Shown here one piece after another: positions 19,909 through 30,988 of a stretch of 64,000 nucleotides of DNA (position 1 is its first letter; each line of letters begins with the position of its first letter). The notes beneath the pieces were generated by a model. That model saw nothing but the letters and a program-made list of their open reading frames with translations. It was not told where the DNA came from and did no database searches. Source of the stretch: Curvibacter sp. AEP1-3 (GTDB lineage: Bacteria > Pseudomonadota > Gammaproteobacteria > Burkholderiales > Burkholderiaceae_C); the NCBI RefSeq assembly GCF_002163715.1, contig NZ_CP015698.1, positions 1,116,001 to 1,180,000 on the forward strand, in the 5' to 3' direction. The translations under genes were made by a program, and so were the position numbers.

Positions 19909-20714
19909 CATCCCCCATCACCCACCCGACCTTCACGCTCACGCGCGGTAGCAGCCCGCTGCTGGTGAGCTTTCCGCATGTGGGCACCGACATCCCAGAC
20001 GTCATCCGCAGCCGCTTGATACCCCGCGCGCATGCCGCAGAAGACACCGACTGGCACCTCGAGGCCCTCTACGCCTTTGTGCGCGACATGGGCGCCGGCA
20101 CCCTCGTCCCGCGCCATGCACGTTATGTGGTGGACCTGAACCGCCCGCCCGAAAGCGCGCCCATGTACCCCGGCGTGAACAACACCGAGCTGTGCCCCAG
20201 CCGCTTCTTCAGCGGCGAGCCGCTGTACCTGCCGGGCCAGGAGCCCACCGAATCTGAAGTCGCCCAGCGCGTGACGGACTATTGGCGGCCGTACCACGAC
20301 GCGCTGGACGGCGAATTACAGCGCCTGCGCACGCTGCACGGCCACGCCGTGCTGTTTGATGCGCACAGCATCTGCTCGGTGCTGCCCTGGCTGTTTGAAG
20401 GCCGCCTGCCGGACCTGAACCTTGGCACCGTAAACGGCAGCAGTGCCTCACCAGCTCTGCGCGAGCAGCTATCAAAAGTATTGCAAAGCCAATCTGAATT
20501 TACCCATGTGGTGGACGGCCGCTTCAAAGGCGGCTACATCACCCGGAACTACGGACGCCCAGCGGAGCAGGTGCACGCCATCCAGCTGGAAATGTGCTGG
20601 CGCTGCTACATGGCCGAGGAACCGCCCTACACCTTGGCACCAGACCGCGCAGCCCGCGTGCTGCCCGTGCTGCACGCGCTGGTGCGCACCCTGACCGACT
20701 GGAGGCCCGCATGA
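19905..20714 (+). CDS. hutG: N-formylglutamate deformylase
   Basis: Removes formate from N-formyl-L-glutamate to yield glutamate, the last step of the five-step hut route. A 269-residue protein with [49 protein letters not shown] and [11 protein letters not shown] motifs. A GTG start at 19905 is required by the GTGA overlap with hutI and places the start just before the conserved region. Codons around 20457-20489 (residues about 185-196, [11 protein letters not shown]) coincide with a dispersed palindromic repeat. ATGA overlap with hutF. Confidence 0.95.
   Translation: MTSPITHPTFTLTRGSSPLLVSFPHVGTDIPDVIRSRLIPRAHAAEDTDWHLEALYAFVRDMGAGTLVPRHARYVVDLNRPPESAPMYPGVNNTELCPSRFFSGEPLYLPGQEPTESEVAQRVTDYWRPYHDALDGELQRLRTLHGHAVLFDAHSICSVLPWLFEGRLPDLNLGTVNGSSASPALREQLSKVLQSQSEFTHVVDGRFKGGYITRNYGRPAEQVHAIQLEMCWRCYMAEEPPYTLAPDRAARVLPVLHALVRTLTDWRPA
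20457..20489. repeat. Dispersed palindromic repeat inside hutG
   Basis: The stretch CTGCGCGAGCAGCTATCAAA is nearly identical to intergenic copy 1 (GCGCGAGC-GCTATCAAA), followed by a weak half of the second hairpin. It is read in frame as [10 protein letters not shown] within a helix. Gene length is normal here, so the repeat replaced rather than lengthened the sequence, or the resemblance is partly chance. Confidence 0.5.
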
Positions 20715-22090
20715 GCGAGCACGTTTTTTGGGCCCCGCAAGCCTGGGTGAATGGCCGCTGGGAGCGCGATGTGTGTCTGGAAGTTGACGCACGCGGGCAC
20801 TGGGCGGCCATCACGCCGGGCGTCACCCCAGCCCCAACCCACGCCACCGTGCTTCCGGGGCCGGTGCTACCGGGATTGGTGAATGCGCACAGCCACGCTT
20901 TCCAGCGTGCCTTTGCCGGCCTGGCGGAGCGGCGCGAGACGGAGGCCGACGACTTCTGGTCCTGGCGCGACCGCATGTATGGCGCGGCCCTGCGCATCAC
21001 CCCCGCTCAGATGCGGGCCGTTGCAGCCCAGCTGTACGTGGAACTGCTGCAAGGCGGCTACACGCAGGTGTGTGAGTTCCACTACCTGCACCACCAGGAA
21101 GACGGCCAACCCTACGCCGATGAGGCCACCATGGTCTGGGCCCTGGCCGACGCGGCACAGGACGCAGGCATGGGCCTCACGCTGCTGCCCGTGCTTTATG
21201 AGCGTGCCGGCTTTCAGCAGTCGAATCTGCGGCCCGACCAGCGGCGTTTTGCGGGCACTCCGGACTTCATCGCCCGCTTGCAGGCTACGGTACAGGCCAG
21301 CGGCCGCCCGCTACTGAATGCAGGCGTGGCCATCCACTCACTGCGGGCTGCGTCAGCGGCATCCATTGACGCCTTGCTGGCCCACGTGGGTGATGCCCAC
21401 ATGCCCATCCATATTCACGTGGCTGAGCAAATGCAGGAGGTGCGCGACTGCCTGGCCGCCACCGGGCAGCGCCCCATCGCTCACCTGGCGCAACGTTGGT
21501 CCATGGACTCCCGCTGGCAACTGGTGCATGCCACCCACACCGAGGCCGCTGAGATAGAGGCCGTCGCCCGCAGCGGTGCCGGCATCGTGATTTGCCCCAG
21601 CACCGAAGGCAACCTGGGCGACGGCTTTGCAGACCTGCCCGGCTGGCTGGCCGCAGGCGTGCCCATGGCTCTGGGCTCCGACAGCCATGTGGGCCGGCAA
21701 TGGAACGAAGAAATCCGTTGGCTGGAATACGGCCAGCGCCTGCGACTGCAACAGCGCAACGTAGCGGCAGCGCAGGGGCATCAGCCTGCCACCGCTGCGC
21801 GCTTGTTGGAAGCTGCGGTACACGCAGGTGCAGCAGCCAGCGGTCATGCAAATTGGGGCCTGCAGGTAGGCGCGCGTGCTGACGCTCTGGTGCTGGATGT
21901 GCAGGCCCCCGGCCTCTTGGGCGTGCCAGGCTCGCACTTGCTGGACGCTTTGGTATTTGCTACGCACCCACCGGCCATCAGGGATGTCTATGTGGCAGGC
22001 CAGCACGTGATCCGCCAGGGTCAGCACCCTGCGCAAAGCGCCGTGGCGCAACACTTTGAAGCCGCGATGCGGGAGTTGTGGGGGACTTGA
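20711..22090 (+). CDS. hutF: Formimidoylglutamate deiminase
   Basis: Converts N-formimidoyl-L-glutamate to N-formyl-L-glutamate and ammonia, the step before HutG. A 459-residue amidohydrolase with the HxH site in GLVNAHSHAFQRAFAGLAERRE, the IHIHVAEQMQEV strand, and the catalytic Asp in MALGSDSHVGRQWNEEIRWLEYGQRL. The ATG at 20711 overlaps the hutG stop. The pair HutF plus HutG identifies the five-enzyme version of the pathway instead of the formiminoglutamase version. Last gene of the plus-strand hut operon. Confidence 0.96.
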   Translation: MSEHVFWAPQAWVNGRWERDVCLEVDARGHWAAITPGVTPAPTHATVLPGPVLPGLVNAHSHAFQRAFAGLAERRETEADDFWSWRDRMYGAALRITPAQMRAVAAQLYVELLQGGYTQVCEFHYLHHQEDGQPYADEATMVWALADAAQDAGMGLTLLPVLYERAGFQQSNLRPDQRRFAGTPDFIARLQATVQASGRPLLNAGVAIHSLRAASAASIDALLAHVGDAHMPIHIHVAEQMQEVRDCLAATGQRPIAHLAQRWSMDSRWQLVHATHTEAAEIEAVARSGAGIVICPSTEGNLGDGFADLPGWLAAGVPMALGSDSHVGRQWNEEIRWLEYGQRLRLQQRNVAAAQGHQPATAARLLEAAVHAGAAASGHANWGLQVGARADALVLDVQAPGLLGVPGSHLLDALVFATHPPAIRDVYVAGQHVIRQGQHPAQSAVAQHFEAAMRELWGT

Positions 22091-22094
22091 GCGC

Positions 22095-22235
22095 TTAGCC
22101 CAGAAACCGCAGCATGCCGTAAAGCGACAAGGCACCGCACACCACGAGCATGCCTGTTTTGACAGCGCGGTTGCTGGTGAGTGTGCCCGCAACGCTGCAC
22201 ACCAGGATGGCGATAAAGATAAAGCTGGTTTTCAT
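22095..22235 (-). CDS. Small membrane protein
   Basis: A 46-residue frame, MKTSFIFIAILVCSVAGTLT onward, with two hydrophobic segments (about 4-19 and 28-44) separated by a short basic loop (SNRAVKTG) and ending LRFLG. It is the next frame on the same strand after the flavin monooxygenase gene, 39 bases downstream, and its end nearly meets hutF. No clear Shine-Dalgarno. It resembles the many small conserved two-helix membrane proteins, but no function can be given. Confidence 0.5.
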   Translation of the reverse strand: MKTSFIFIAILVCSVAGTLTSNRAVKTGMLVVCGALSLYGMLRFLG

Positions 22236-22274
22236 GGCTGCGATGCTAACGGAGTGCAGCTGCGGTTTCGGCCT

Positions 22275-23480
22275 TCAGGCTGCGTTGTAGCCATACAGCC
22301 AAGGCAAATCCAACAGCTTGTCGCCCAGCAACTTCATCGATACATCGCGTGCTACACGCATGGGTCCCTGAAGGTGAAAAATCTCGCCATTGCGGATGGC
22401 ACGGGCTTGCACCCGTGCATTGCGCTGCCAACGCGCCGCAGCGTAATGGTTGAATCCTGCGGGCACATCGCCCGCGTGGGCTCGCAGTGACAAGCTGAGT
22501 TGCTGCGCATCTTCAATGGCCATGCCTGCGCCCTGGGCCAGGTAGGGGCGCATGGGGTGCGCTGCATCCCCCAGGAGGGCGAGCCGGCCCAGCGCCATTT
22601 CTTGCGCGCTGCGCATCGGCGGACGGTCACTCAGGGCCCAGAGGCGCCAATCGTCAATCGCATGCACCAGGTCCAGCAAGGGGCCACCGGCATTTGCCAG
22701 CCGAACACGCAGCTCGCCGGCGTTGGCACTGTGGTCCCACACCGATGGGTCGCCCACTACCGAACCGTGCACGATGACGACCACGTTCAGCCATTCGCCA
22801 CGGCGCACCGGGTATTGCACGGCATGGAAGTGCGGCCCCATCCACGCAGTGACTACCTGCGAGCGAACACCAGCGGGTAAATCACTCTGCGGCACCATGG
22901 CCCGGAATGCCAGATGGCCGGTGACGCGCGGCGCACCGTCATCCACCAGCTGGCGACGCAGTGCACTCCACACGCCATCGGCACCAAGCACGCCGCTCGC
23001 ATCCAGCTCGCGGCCGTCATGGGTGAGCACCTGCACCTGCTCGCCCACGGGGGCCACACTGGCAATCCGGGTGTTGAGGTCGATGTCGATACCTCCAAGG
23101 GACTCCACGGCCTCGCGCAAAAGAGCGTGCAAATCCTGCCTTGCAATGGTGGCGTAGGGTGCGCCATAGACGGCCAGGGCCCTTTCGCCCAAGGGCAAGG
23201 TACCCAGCAATTGGCCGCTGAGGGCACTGCGCACTTCCAGCCTGTCCGGAAAAGCGGCGACGTCTGCCACCGCCTGCTGCAGACCCCAGCCGTGGAGGAT
23301 GCGGGTCACATTGGGGCCGAGCTGCACACCGGCGCCTACTTCACCGAATGCGGGAGCCTGCTCGACGAGCCGCAGGCCTTGGCCTTGTGGGCCGAAAGCC
23401 CCGTGCCGGCCGCACGCCAACGCCGCTGCCAAGCCGCCTATGCCCCCACCCACGATGACCATGTTGTCTTCCATGGGCAT
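22275..23480 (-). CDS. FAD-dependent aromatic monooxygenase
   Basis: A 401-residue class A flavoprotein hydroxylase of the salicylate/3-hydroxybenzoate 6-hydroxylase type. FAD-binding motifs: GGGIGGLAAALA near residues 11-22, the mid-protein DG motif in VLGADGVWSALR, and GDAAHPMRPYLAQGAGMAIEDA in the third flavin motif. NAD(P)H-dependent ring hydroxylation of an aromatic acid is expected; the exact substrate is open and no ring-cleavage gene is adjacent. Faces the diguanylate cyclase gene across a gap of about 106 bases. Confidence 0.9.
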   Translation of the reverse strand: MPMEDNMVIVGGGIGGLAAALACGRHGAFGPQGQGLRLVEQAPAFGEVGAGVQLGPNVTRILHGWGLQQAVADVAAFPDRLEVRSALSGQLLGTLPLGERALAVYGAPYATIARQDLHALLREAVESLGGIDIDLNTRIASVAPVGEQVQVLTHDGRELDASGVLGADGVWSALRRQLVDDGAPRVTGHLAFRAMVPQSDLPAGVRSQVVTAWMGPHFHAVQYPVRRGEWLNVVVIVHGSVVGDPSVWDHSANAGELRVRLANAGGPLLDLVHAIDDWRLWALSDRPPMRSAQEMALGRLALLGDAAHPMRPYLAQGAGMAIEDAQQLSLSLRAHAGDVPAGFNHYAAARWQRNARVQARAIRNGEIFHLQGPMRVARDVSMKLLGDKLLDLPWLYGYNAA

Positions 23481-23586
23481 GGATTCTGCCGTGTTGCCCC
23501 CGCGAAAACACTGAGGCAGCGCAAATCACGTGCAGGCGGCTTGCAGCGCTATAGTGGGGTTGTCGTTGAACTCATCCATAAAAACC

Positions 23587-25041
23587 ATGGCCAGCCACAC
23601 CGATTTTGAGTTGCTCTTCGACTCAGCCCCTATATCTCTCTGGCTGGAAGACTACAGCCTGCTCAAAAACCTGTTCGACCAGTGGCGCTCTGAGGGAGTC
23701 ACTGAGCTGGAAACCCATCTGTTTGCGGACCCGCGTCGTGTGCAAGCCTGTGCAGACTGCTACCGGGTGCTGCGCGTCAATCGCCAGACCTTGTCAGTAT
23801 TTGCGGCCCAAAGCCAGGATGAATTGATCAACCGCTTGGGCGAGGTGCTGCGCGGGGACACCTACACCCGCATGTTGCCCGAGTTGCTGGCGTTCTGGCA
23901 GGGGCAATTGCAGTATTCCGGCGTGACTGTGAACTACGCGCTGGACGGTCGGCGCATGGATGTCCGAATCAGCATCCGCATCCTGGAAGGGCACGAGGAC
24001 ACTTGGAGCCGTGCCATGGTGGCGATTGAAGACATCACCGAGCACACCCTGGCCCAAGGCTTGCTGGAAAGCAGCGAACGCCATGCGCGCAACCTGTTTG
24101 AGTTTTCACCGGTGTCGCTCTGGGTGGAGGATTTCAGTGGTGTCAAGACACTGATGGACGAGGTGCGGGTCTCCGGCATCAGCGATTTCAAGACCTTTTT
24201 GAGCGTGCATCAGGAGTTTGTGCACCGCTGTATGGAGCGCATCCGGGTGCTGGATGTCAACCAGCACACCCTGCAGATGTTTTCTGCCGGCTCCCGACAT
24301 GACTTGCTGAGCCAACTGGAGCGGGTGTTCCGGGACGAGATGCAGCACTCGTTTGCAGAGCAGTTGCTGGACCTGTGGAACGGCAAAACCGTGCAAACCC
24401 GCGAGGTGATCAACTACTCGCTCAACGGAGAGCTGATCAACATCCACATGCAGTTCTCGGTGTTGCCGGGTTATGAACACGACTGGAGCCTGGTGCTGGT
24501 CTCGCTGGTGGACATTACCGCCCGCAAAAAGGCTGAGGCCTACCTGGAGTACTTGGGCAAGCACGATGCACTCACCCAGTTACGCAATCGGGCTTTCTTT
24601 GTCGAGGAACTCAACCGCATTTCGCGCAAAGGCCCCTGGCCACTCAGCGTGATGGCCATGGACCTCAATGGCCTCAAGCATGTGAACGACAACCACGGCC
24701 ACGCCGCCGGCGACGCCATGCTGCGCCGCACGGGCGAAGTACTTTCCAAGGCCACGGCAGGCCAGGCACTCTGTGTGGCACGCACCGGGGGAGATGAGTT
24801 TGTGATCCTCATGGCAGGCCATGACGAGCGCGCAGCCCAGGCCCTGAAAGAGCGCATTGACTCCATGCTGGAGATGAACAACCAGTTCTACCCCGGCCAG
24901 AAGATCAGCCTGTCCATTGGCGTGGCAAGTTGCCAGTCTGCGGCTGAAGTGGAAGAAACGGCCCAGTTGGCCGACCAGCGCATGTATGCCGCCAAGCGGC
25001 GCTTCTACGAAGAAGCCAAGCTGGAGCGACGCAGCAACTAG
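23587..25041 (+). CDS. Diguanylate cyclase with two PAS-like domains
   Basis: A 484-residue soluble signalling protein. Residues about 1-160 and 165-310 are two tandem PAS-like modules that resemble each other (each contains a variant of SLWLED, then an RVLxVNxxTL segment, then an E/D-rich end), suggesting internal duplication. A GGDEF domain follows from about residue 320, with LGKHDALTQLRNRAFF and the intact catalytic ARTGGDEFVILMAG. The usual RxxD product-inhibition site is absent: GQAL stands at that place. No transmembrane helix. Start set at the ATG at 23587. Converges with the metal-sensor gene, with a 4-base overlap of the gene ends. Confidence 0.93.
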   Translation: MASHTDFELLFDSAPISLWLEDYSLLKNLFDQWRSEGVTELETHLFADPRRVQACADCYRVLRVNRQTLSVFAAQSQDELINRLGEVLRGDTYTRMLPELLAFWQGQLQYSGVTVNYALDGRRMDVRISIRILEGHEDTWSRAMVAIEDITEHTLAQGLLESSERHARNLFEFSPVSLWVEDFSGVKTLMDEVRVSGISDFKTFLSVHQEFVHRCMERIRVLDVNQHTLQMFSAGSRHDLLSQLERVFRDEMQHSFAEQLLDLWNGKTVQTREVINYSLNGELINIHMQFSVLPGYEHDWSLVLVSLVDITARKKAEAYLEYLGKHDALTQLRNRAFFVEELNRISRKGPWPLSVMAMDLNGLKHVNDNHGHAAGDAMLRRTGEVLSKATAGQALCVARTGGDEFVILMAGHDERAAQALKERIDSMLEMNNQFYPGQKISLSIGVASCQSAAEVEETAQLADQRMYAAKRRFYEEAKLERRSN

Positions 25042-25496
25042 GCGCTGCGCCCCTGCCCTTTGCGGTGGGTGCCTTGCAGATGCCCGTGCCCTGCCGGGTT
25101 GGGCGCTTGCGTGGAGAGGCCTTCCAGAATGCCGCAATGCTCGGCATCGAGTGCGCCCTGGCACTGTGCACGCAAGCCCTTGAGCTGTTTTTCCAAGGCC
25201 CGCAGCTCGCGAATACGCTGTGCCACATGGCCGATGTGGGCGTCCAGCAAGGCATTCACATCCGCGCAGTTGTCGCCCGGCGCATCCTGAAACGCCAGCA
25301 GTGCGCGGATCTCGTCCAGGCTCATGTCCAGGCTGCGGCAGTGGCGTACAAACTGCAGGCGCCGGGTGTGGGCGTCCGAGTAGTGGCGGTAGTTGGCATC
25401 GGTGCGGGCGGCGACAGGCAGCAAGCCCTCGCGCTCGTAGTAGCGTATGGTTTCCACCGGGGTGGAAGTGGCCTTGGCCAGATCGCCGATTTTCAT
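25038..25496 (-). CDS. MerR-family Cd(II)/Pb(II)-type metal-responsive regulator
   Basis: A 152-residue MerR regulator of the CadR/PbrR group. The winged helix is MKIGDLAKATSTPVETIRYY and the dimer helix spans about residues 70-110. Metal-sensing cysteines are at 77 (DNCADV), 112 and 121 (CQGALDAEHC), the triad seen in Cd/Pb sensors; a His-rich tail (GHGHLQGTH) is also typical of CadR. It diverges from a cation transporter gene, and the intervening promoter has the elongated spacer and dyad typical of MerR control. Cadmium, lead or zinc could be the inducer. Confidence 0.88.
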   Translation of the reverse strand: MKIGDLAKATSTPVETIRYYEREGLLPVAARTDANYRHYSDAHTRRLQFVRHCRSLDMSLDEIRALLAFQDAPGDNCADVNALLDAHIGHVAQRIRELRALEKQLKGLRAQCQGALDAEHCGILEGLSTQAPNPAGHGHLQGTHRKGQGRSA

Positions 25497-25532
25497 GATG
25501 TGCCCCGCAATAACCTTGCTGCAGTGTAGCGC

Positions 25533-25563
25533 TTGACCCTGAAGTGGCTACAGGGTTTCCAAT
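25533..25563 (+). promoter_or_regulatory. MerR-type promoter and operator
   Basis: TTGACC (-35, 25533-25538) and a weak TCCAAT (-10, 25558-25563) are separated by 19 bases, the over-long spacer characteristic of MerR-activated promoters. The spacer region holds the perfect dyad ACCCTG (25536-25541) and CAGGGT (25551-25556), resembling known pbr/cad operators. It reads toward the cation transporter gene starting at 25586 and lies upstream of the divergent regulator. Confidence 0.75.
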
Positions 25564-25585
25564 GTCGACATTGAAAGGAAACACC

Positions 25586-26257
25586 ATGTCTCACGCTTGC
25601 GAACACCACACCCCTGCTGCCCACAGCATTCTTGACTTACCTCGCTACCGCAGGGTGCTTTGGGTGGCCCTTTGGATCAACGCGGCCATGTTCGGCGTGG
25701 AACTGTTCAGCGGCTGGCATTCGGGCTCGCTGTCCCTTTTGGCGGACTCGATTGACTTTGCGGGCGACGCGCTGAACTACGGCGTATCACTCGCAGTGCT
25801 GTCTGCCGCCCTGGCTTGGCGGGCCCGCGCGGCCGTGGTCAAGGCGCTGTGCATGATGAGCTTTGGCGCCTTGATATGGGGCCGCGCAATCTGGAGCCTG
25901 TACACCGGCACCGTGCCCGATGCCACCACCATGGGGGTAGTCGGCCTGCTGGCACTAGTGGCCAACGTAGCGGTGGCATGGATGCTCTATGCCTTCCGCG
26001 AGGGCGACGCCAACATGCGCAGCGTGTGGTTGTGCTCGCGCAACGACGCCATCGGCAATGTGCTGGTCATGCTGGCGGCAGCAGGGGTACTCGGTACCGG
26101 CAGCGGCTGGCCGGATTTGCTGGTGGCCGCCGGCATGGCTGCGCTTGCCCTGCAAGGCGGCTGGCAGGTGATGCGCCAGGCCCGGCAGGAACTTGCCGGT
26201 CAACCGGCAGCTGCCGCATCGAGCTGTGGCGACAACCACCACGGTCACTCTCACTGA
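25586..26257 (+). CDS. Cation efflux (CDF-like) transporter
   Basis: A 223-residue inner-membrane protein with about six hydrophobic segments and a His-rich C-terminus (DNHHGHSH) and N-terminus (CEHHTPAAH). Acidic and polar residues that could bind metal lie in SLLADSIDFAGDALNYGVS and in LCSRNDAIGNVLVM, equivalent to the paired motifs of cation diffusion facilitators, although the long cytoplasmic C-terminal domain is missing. The ATG at 25586 is preceded by AAGGAA seven bases upstream. Gene context (divergent Cd/Pb-type sensor) supports heavy-metal export. Confidence 0.82.
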   Translation: MSHACEHHTPAAHSILDLPRYRRVLWVALWINAAMFGVELFSGWHSGSLSLLADSIDFAGDALNYGVSLAVLSAALAWRARAAVVKALCMMSFGALIWGRAIWSLYTGTVPDATTMGVVGLLALVANVAVAWMLYAFREGDANMRSVWLCSRNDAIGNVLVMLAAAGVLGTGSGWPDLLVAAGMAALALQGGWQVMRQARQELAGQPAAAASSCGDNHHGHSH

Positions 26258-26303
26258 ACACCACGGGCGGCTATTCGCAGCGTTTTGCCGCCCCTGCGTT
26301 GCC

Positions 26304-26948
26304 TTAGTTGGCGACGGTAAAGCGCTTCTGGATGTGCTTAGGCGTTTCCAGCTCGTCCACGATAGCCACCGCCAGGTCATCCACCGAAATGCTGCCGGGC
26401 GCTCCGCCCTCCGCCCACAGGGGCTCATCGGCACCCACGCGGTATTGGCCAGTGCGCACGCCGGGGTTCAGCAAGATGGGGGGCGACACAAAAGACCAAT
26501 CGAGCGCAGATTCTTGTTGAATCAGGTTCAAGGCATCGCGGGCGGCAGAGGCTGCCACTTTGATCTCGGCGGGGAACTCAGGGGTATCCACCAGCTGCAC
26601 GCCGGGCGCCACAAACAGGCTACCCGCGCCGCCCACCATCAAGAAGCGCTTCACGCCGGACTGCTTGACGCCGTCAAAAATAGCGCGGGTGGCTTGCAAA
26701 AAGATCTCGCCGATGCGCGGCTCCGTCCAGCCGGGGTTGTACGCGCTGACCACTGCGTCATGACCGGCAGCAGCCTGAGCGACTTGGGCAGCATCCAATG
26801 CGTCAGCCGCGACCACGGTCAAACCGGCTTGGGCAGCCAGCTTGCCGGGATTACGGGCCAACACAGTCACTTGGTGGCCACGACTCAATAACTCCGCCAA
26901 CAAAGGGGTGCCTACAAAACCAGTGGCTCCAATCAATGCAATCTTCAT
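26304..26948 (-). CDS. NAD(P)-binding oxidoreductase/epimerase-like protein
   Basis: A 214-residue single-domain Rossmann protein of the atypical short-chain dehydrogenase type (YwnB/NmrA-like). The nucleotide-binding motif is MKIALIGATGFVGTPL, followed by the basic residue in VTVLARNPGK that favours NADPH. The C-terminal half includes FLMVGGAGSL, a typical family strand. The ATG at 26948 has AGGAG nearby and is clearly better than an upstream codon at 26978. It diverges from a LysR-type gene, which probably controls it. Substrate unknown. Confidence 0.85.
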   Translation of the reverse strand: MKIALIGATGFVGTPLLAELLSRGHQVTVLARNPGKLAAQAGLTVVAADALDAAQVAQAAAGHDAVVSAYNPGWTEPRIGEIFLQATRAIFDGVKQSGVKRFLMVGGAGSLFVAPGVQLVDTPEFPAEIKVAASAARDALNLIQQESALDWSFVSPPILLNPGVRTGQYRVGADEPLWAEGGAPGSISVDDLAVAIVDELETPKHIQKRFTVAN

Positions 26949-27015
26949 AAAAACTCCTGTTTCAAGGTGGTTAAGCAATGGCGTTAGTTTGATTGCTTCA
27001 CGAAAACCTGAATAG

Positions 27016-27038
27016 ACGGTAAATTTCGCTTTTACCGT
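27016..27038. promoter_or_regulatory. Palindrome in LysR divergent promoter region
   Basis: Perfect 8-base arms, ACGGTAAA (27016-27023) and TTTACCGT (27031-27038), with a 7-base spacer, lie between the divergent starts of the NAD(P)-binding protein (26948) and the LysR-type regulator (27062). Position and symmetry fit a regulator binding site controlling both genes. Confidence 0.65.
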
Positions 27039-27061
27039 GAAGTAAAACTTAACAATTAGCT

Positions 27062-27930
27062 ATGGACCAACTCAAACGCATGGCCGTATTTGCCGAAGTG
27101 GTTGCTGCCGGCAGCCTGAGCGGCGCAGCCCGTCAGCTCGGCATGACGCCCTCGGCCGTCAGCCAGCACCTTCGCCAGCTGGAAGACGCACTGAGCCTGG
27201 CGCTGCTCCACCGGTCCACCCGCAAGCTGACGCTGACAGAGGCCGGCGCCCGCTATGTAGAGGGCTGCACCGCCATGGTGGCCGCGGCCCGCGCTGCAGA
27301 CCAGGCGCTGGTGCTGCACCGGGACGAGCCCGAGGGTGAGCTGCGCATAACCGCCCCCATCGGCATGGGGGCCTTGTTGGCGCAAGTCTTGTTGCCCCTG
27401 AAGGACCATGCCAAGTTGCACATCAGCCTCTTGCTGGACGACGCAGTGCTGGACCTGATTGAAGACCGGGTGGACATTGCACTGCGCACCGGCAGCTTGC
27501 CGGACTCCAGCATGGTCTCGCGCCGGCTGGGCGTGATGGAAGCCCAGATGTGCGCATCACCCGCCTACCTGGCACAGCACGGCTGGCCCCAACACCCACG
27601 TGACCTTGCACACCATGCCTGGCTGGGTGGCCGCCCGTCAGGCAATGGCGAAGAAACCTTGGTGCTGCATGGACCGGGTGGAGAGACAGAGCGCGTGCAG
27701 GTGACAGGTCGGGTGCGGGCCTCGCAAGTCACCGTACTGCACTCCCTGTGCGTGGCAGGCTGGGGCATTAGCGTCACGGTGACCGAAGACGACCGCCGTG
27801 CCATGGCCGACGGCCGCCTGGTGCAGGTGCTACCCGACTGGAAGCTGCCCGAATTCGTGATCTATGCCGTCACCCCGCGACGGGGCGAGCAGCCTGCCAA
27901 AGTGCGGCATGCGCTCACCCTGCTGGCGGA

Positions 27931-27955
<25 letters not shown>
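27062..27955 (+). CDS. LysR-family transcriptional regulator
   Basis: A 297-residue LysR-type regulator: N-terminal winged helix ([40 protein letters not shown]) followed by a substrate-binding domain starting near residue 90 ([13 protein letters not shown]). It belongs to the CrgA/AaeR-like subgroup by these motifs. Divergent from the NAD(P)-binding protein gene and therefore probably its regulator; the effector is unknown. The 3' end overlaps the 3' end of the aconitase gene by 25 bases, convergently. Confidence 0.9.
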
Positions 27956-30819
<2,864 letters not shown>

Positions 30820-30988
30820 TAGGGGCTCCCCATGGACATGAAAGAAACATTCTGTCAGCAGCACAATGACTGTTCTGTGACCAGTGGCTTTACCCGCCTG
30901 TGGGCCGGCGCAGCCTTGTCACGTGTGTACTGGACGCCTCGCACCATACAGGCCATAAAGCGCAATCGCAACCAAAAGCACCAGAATC

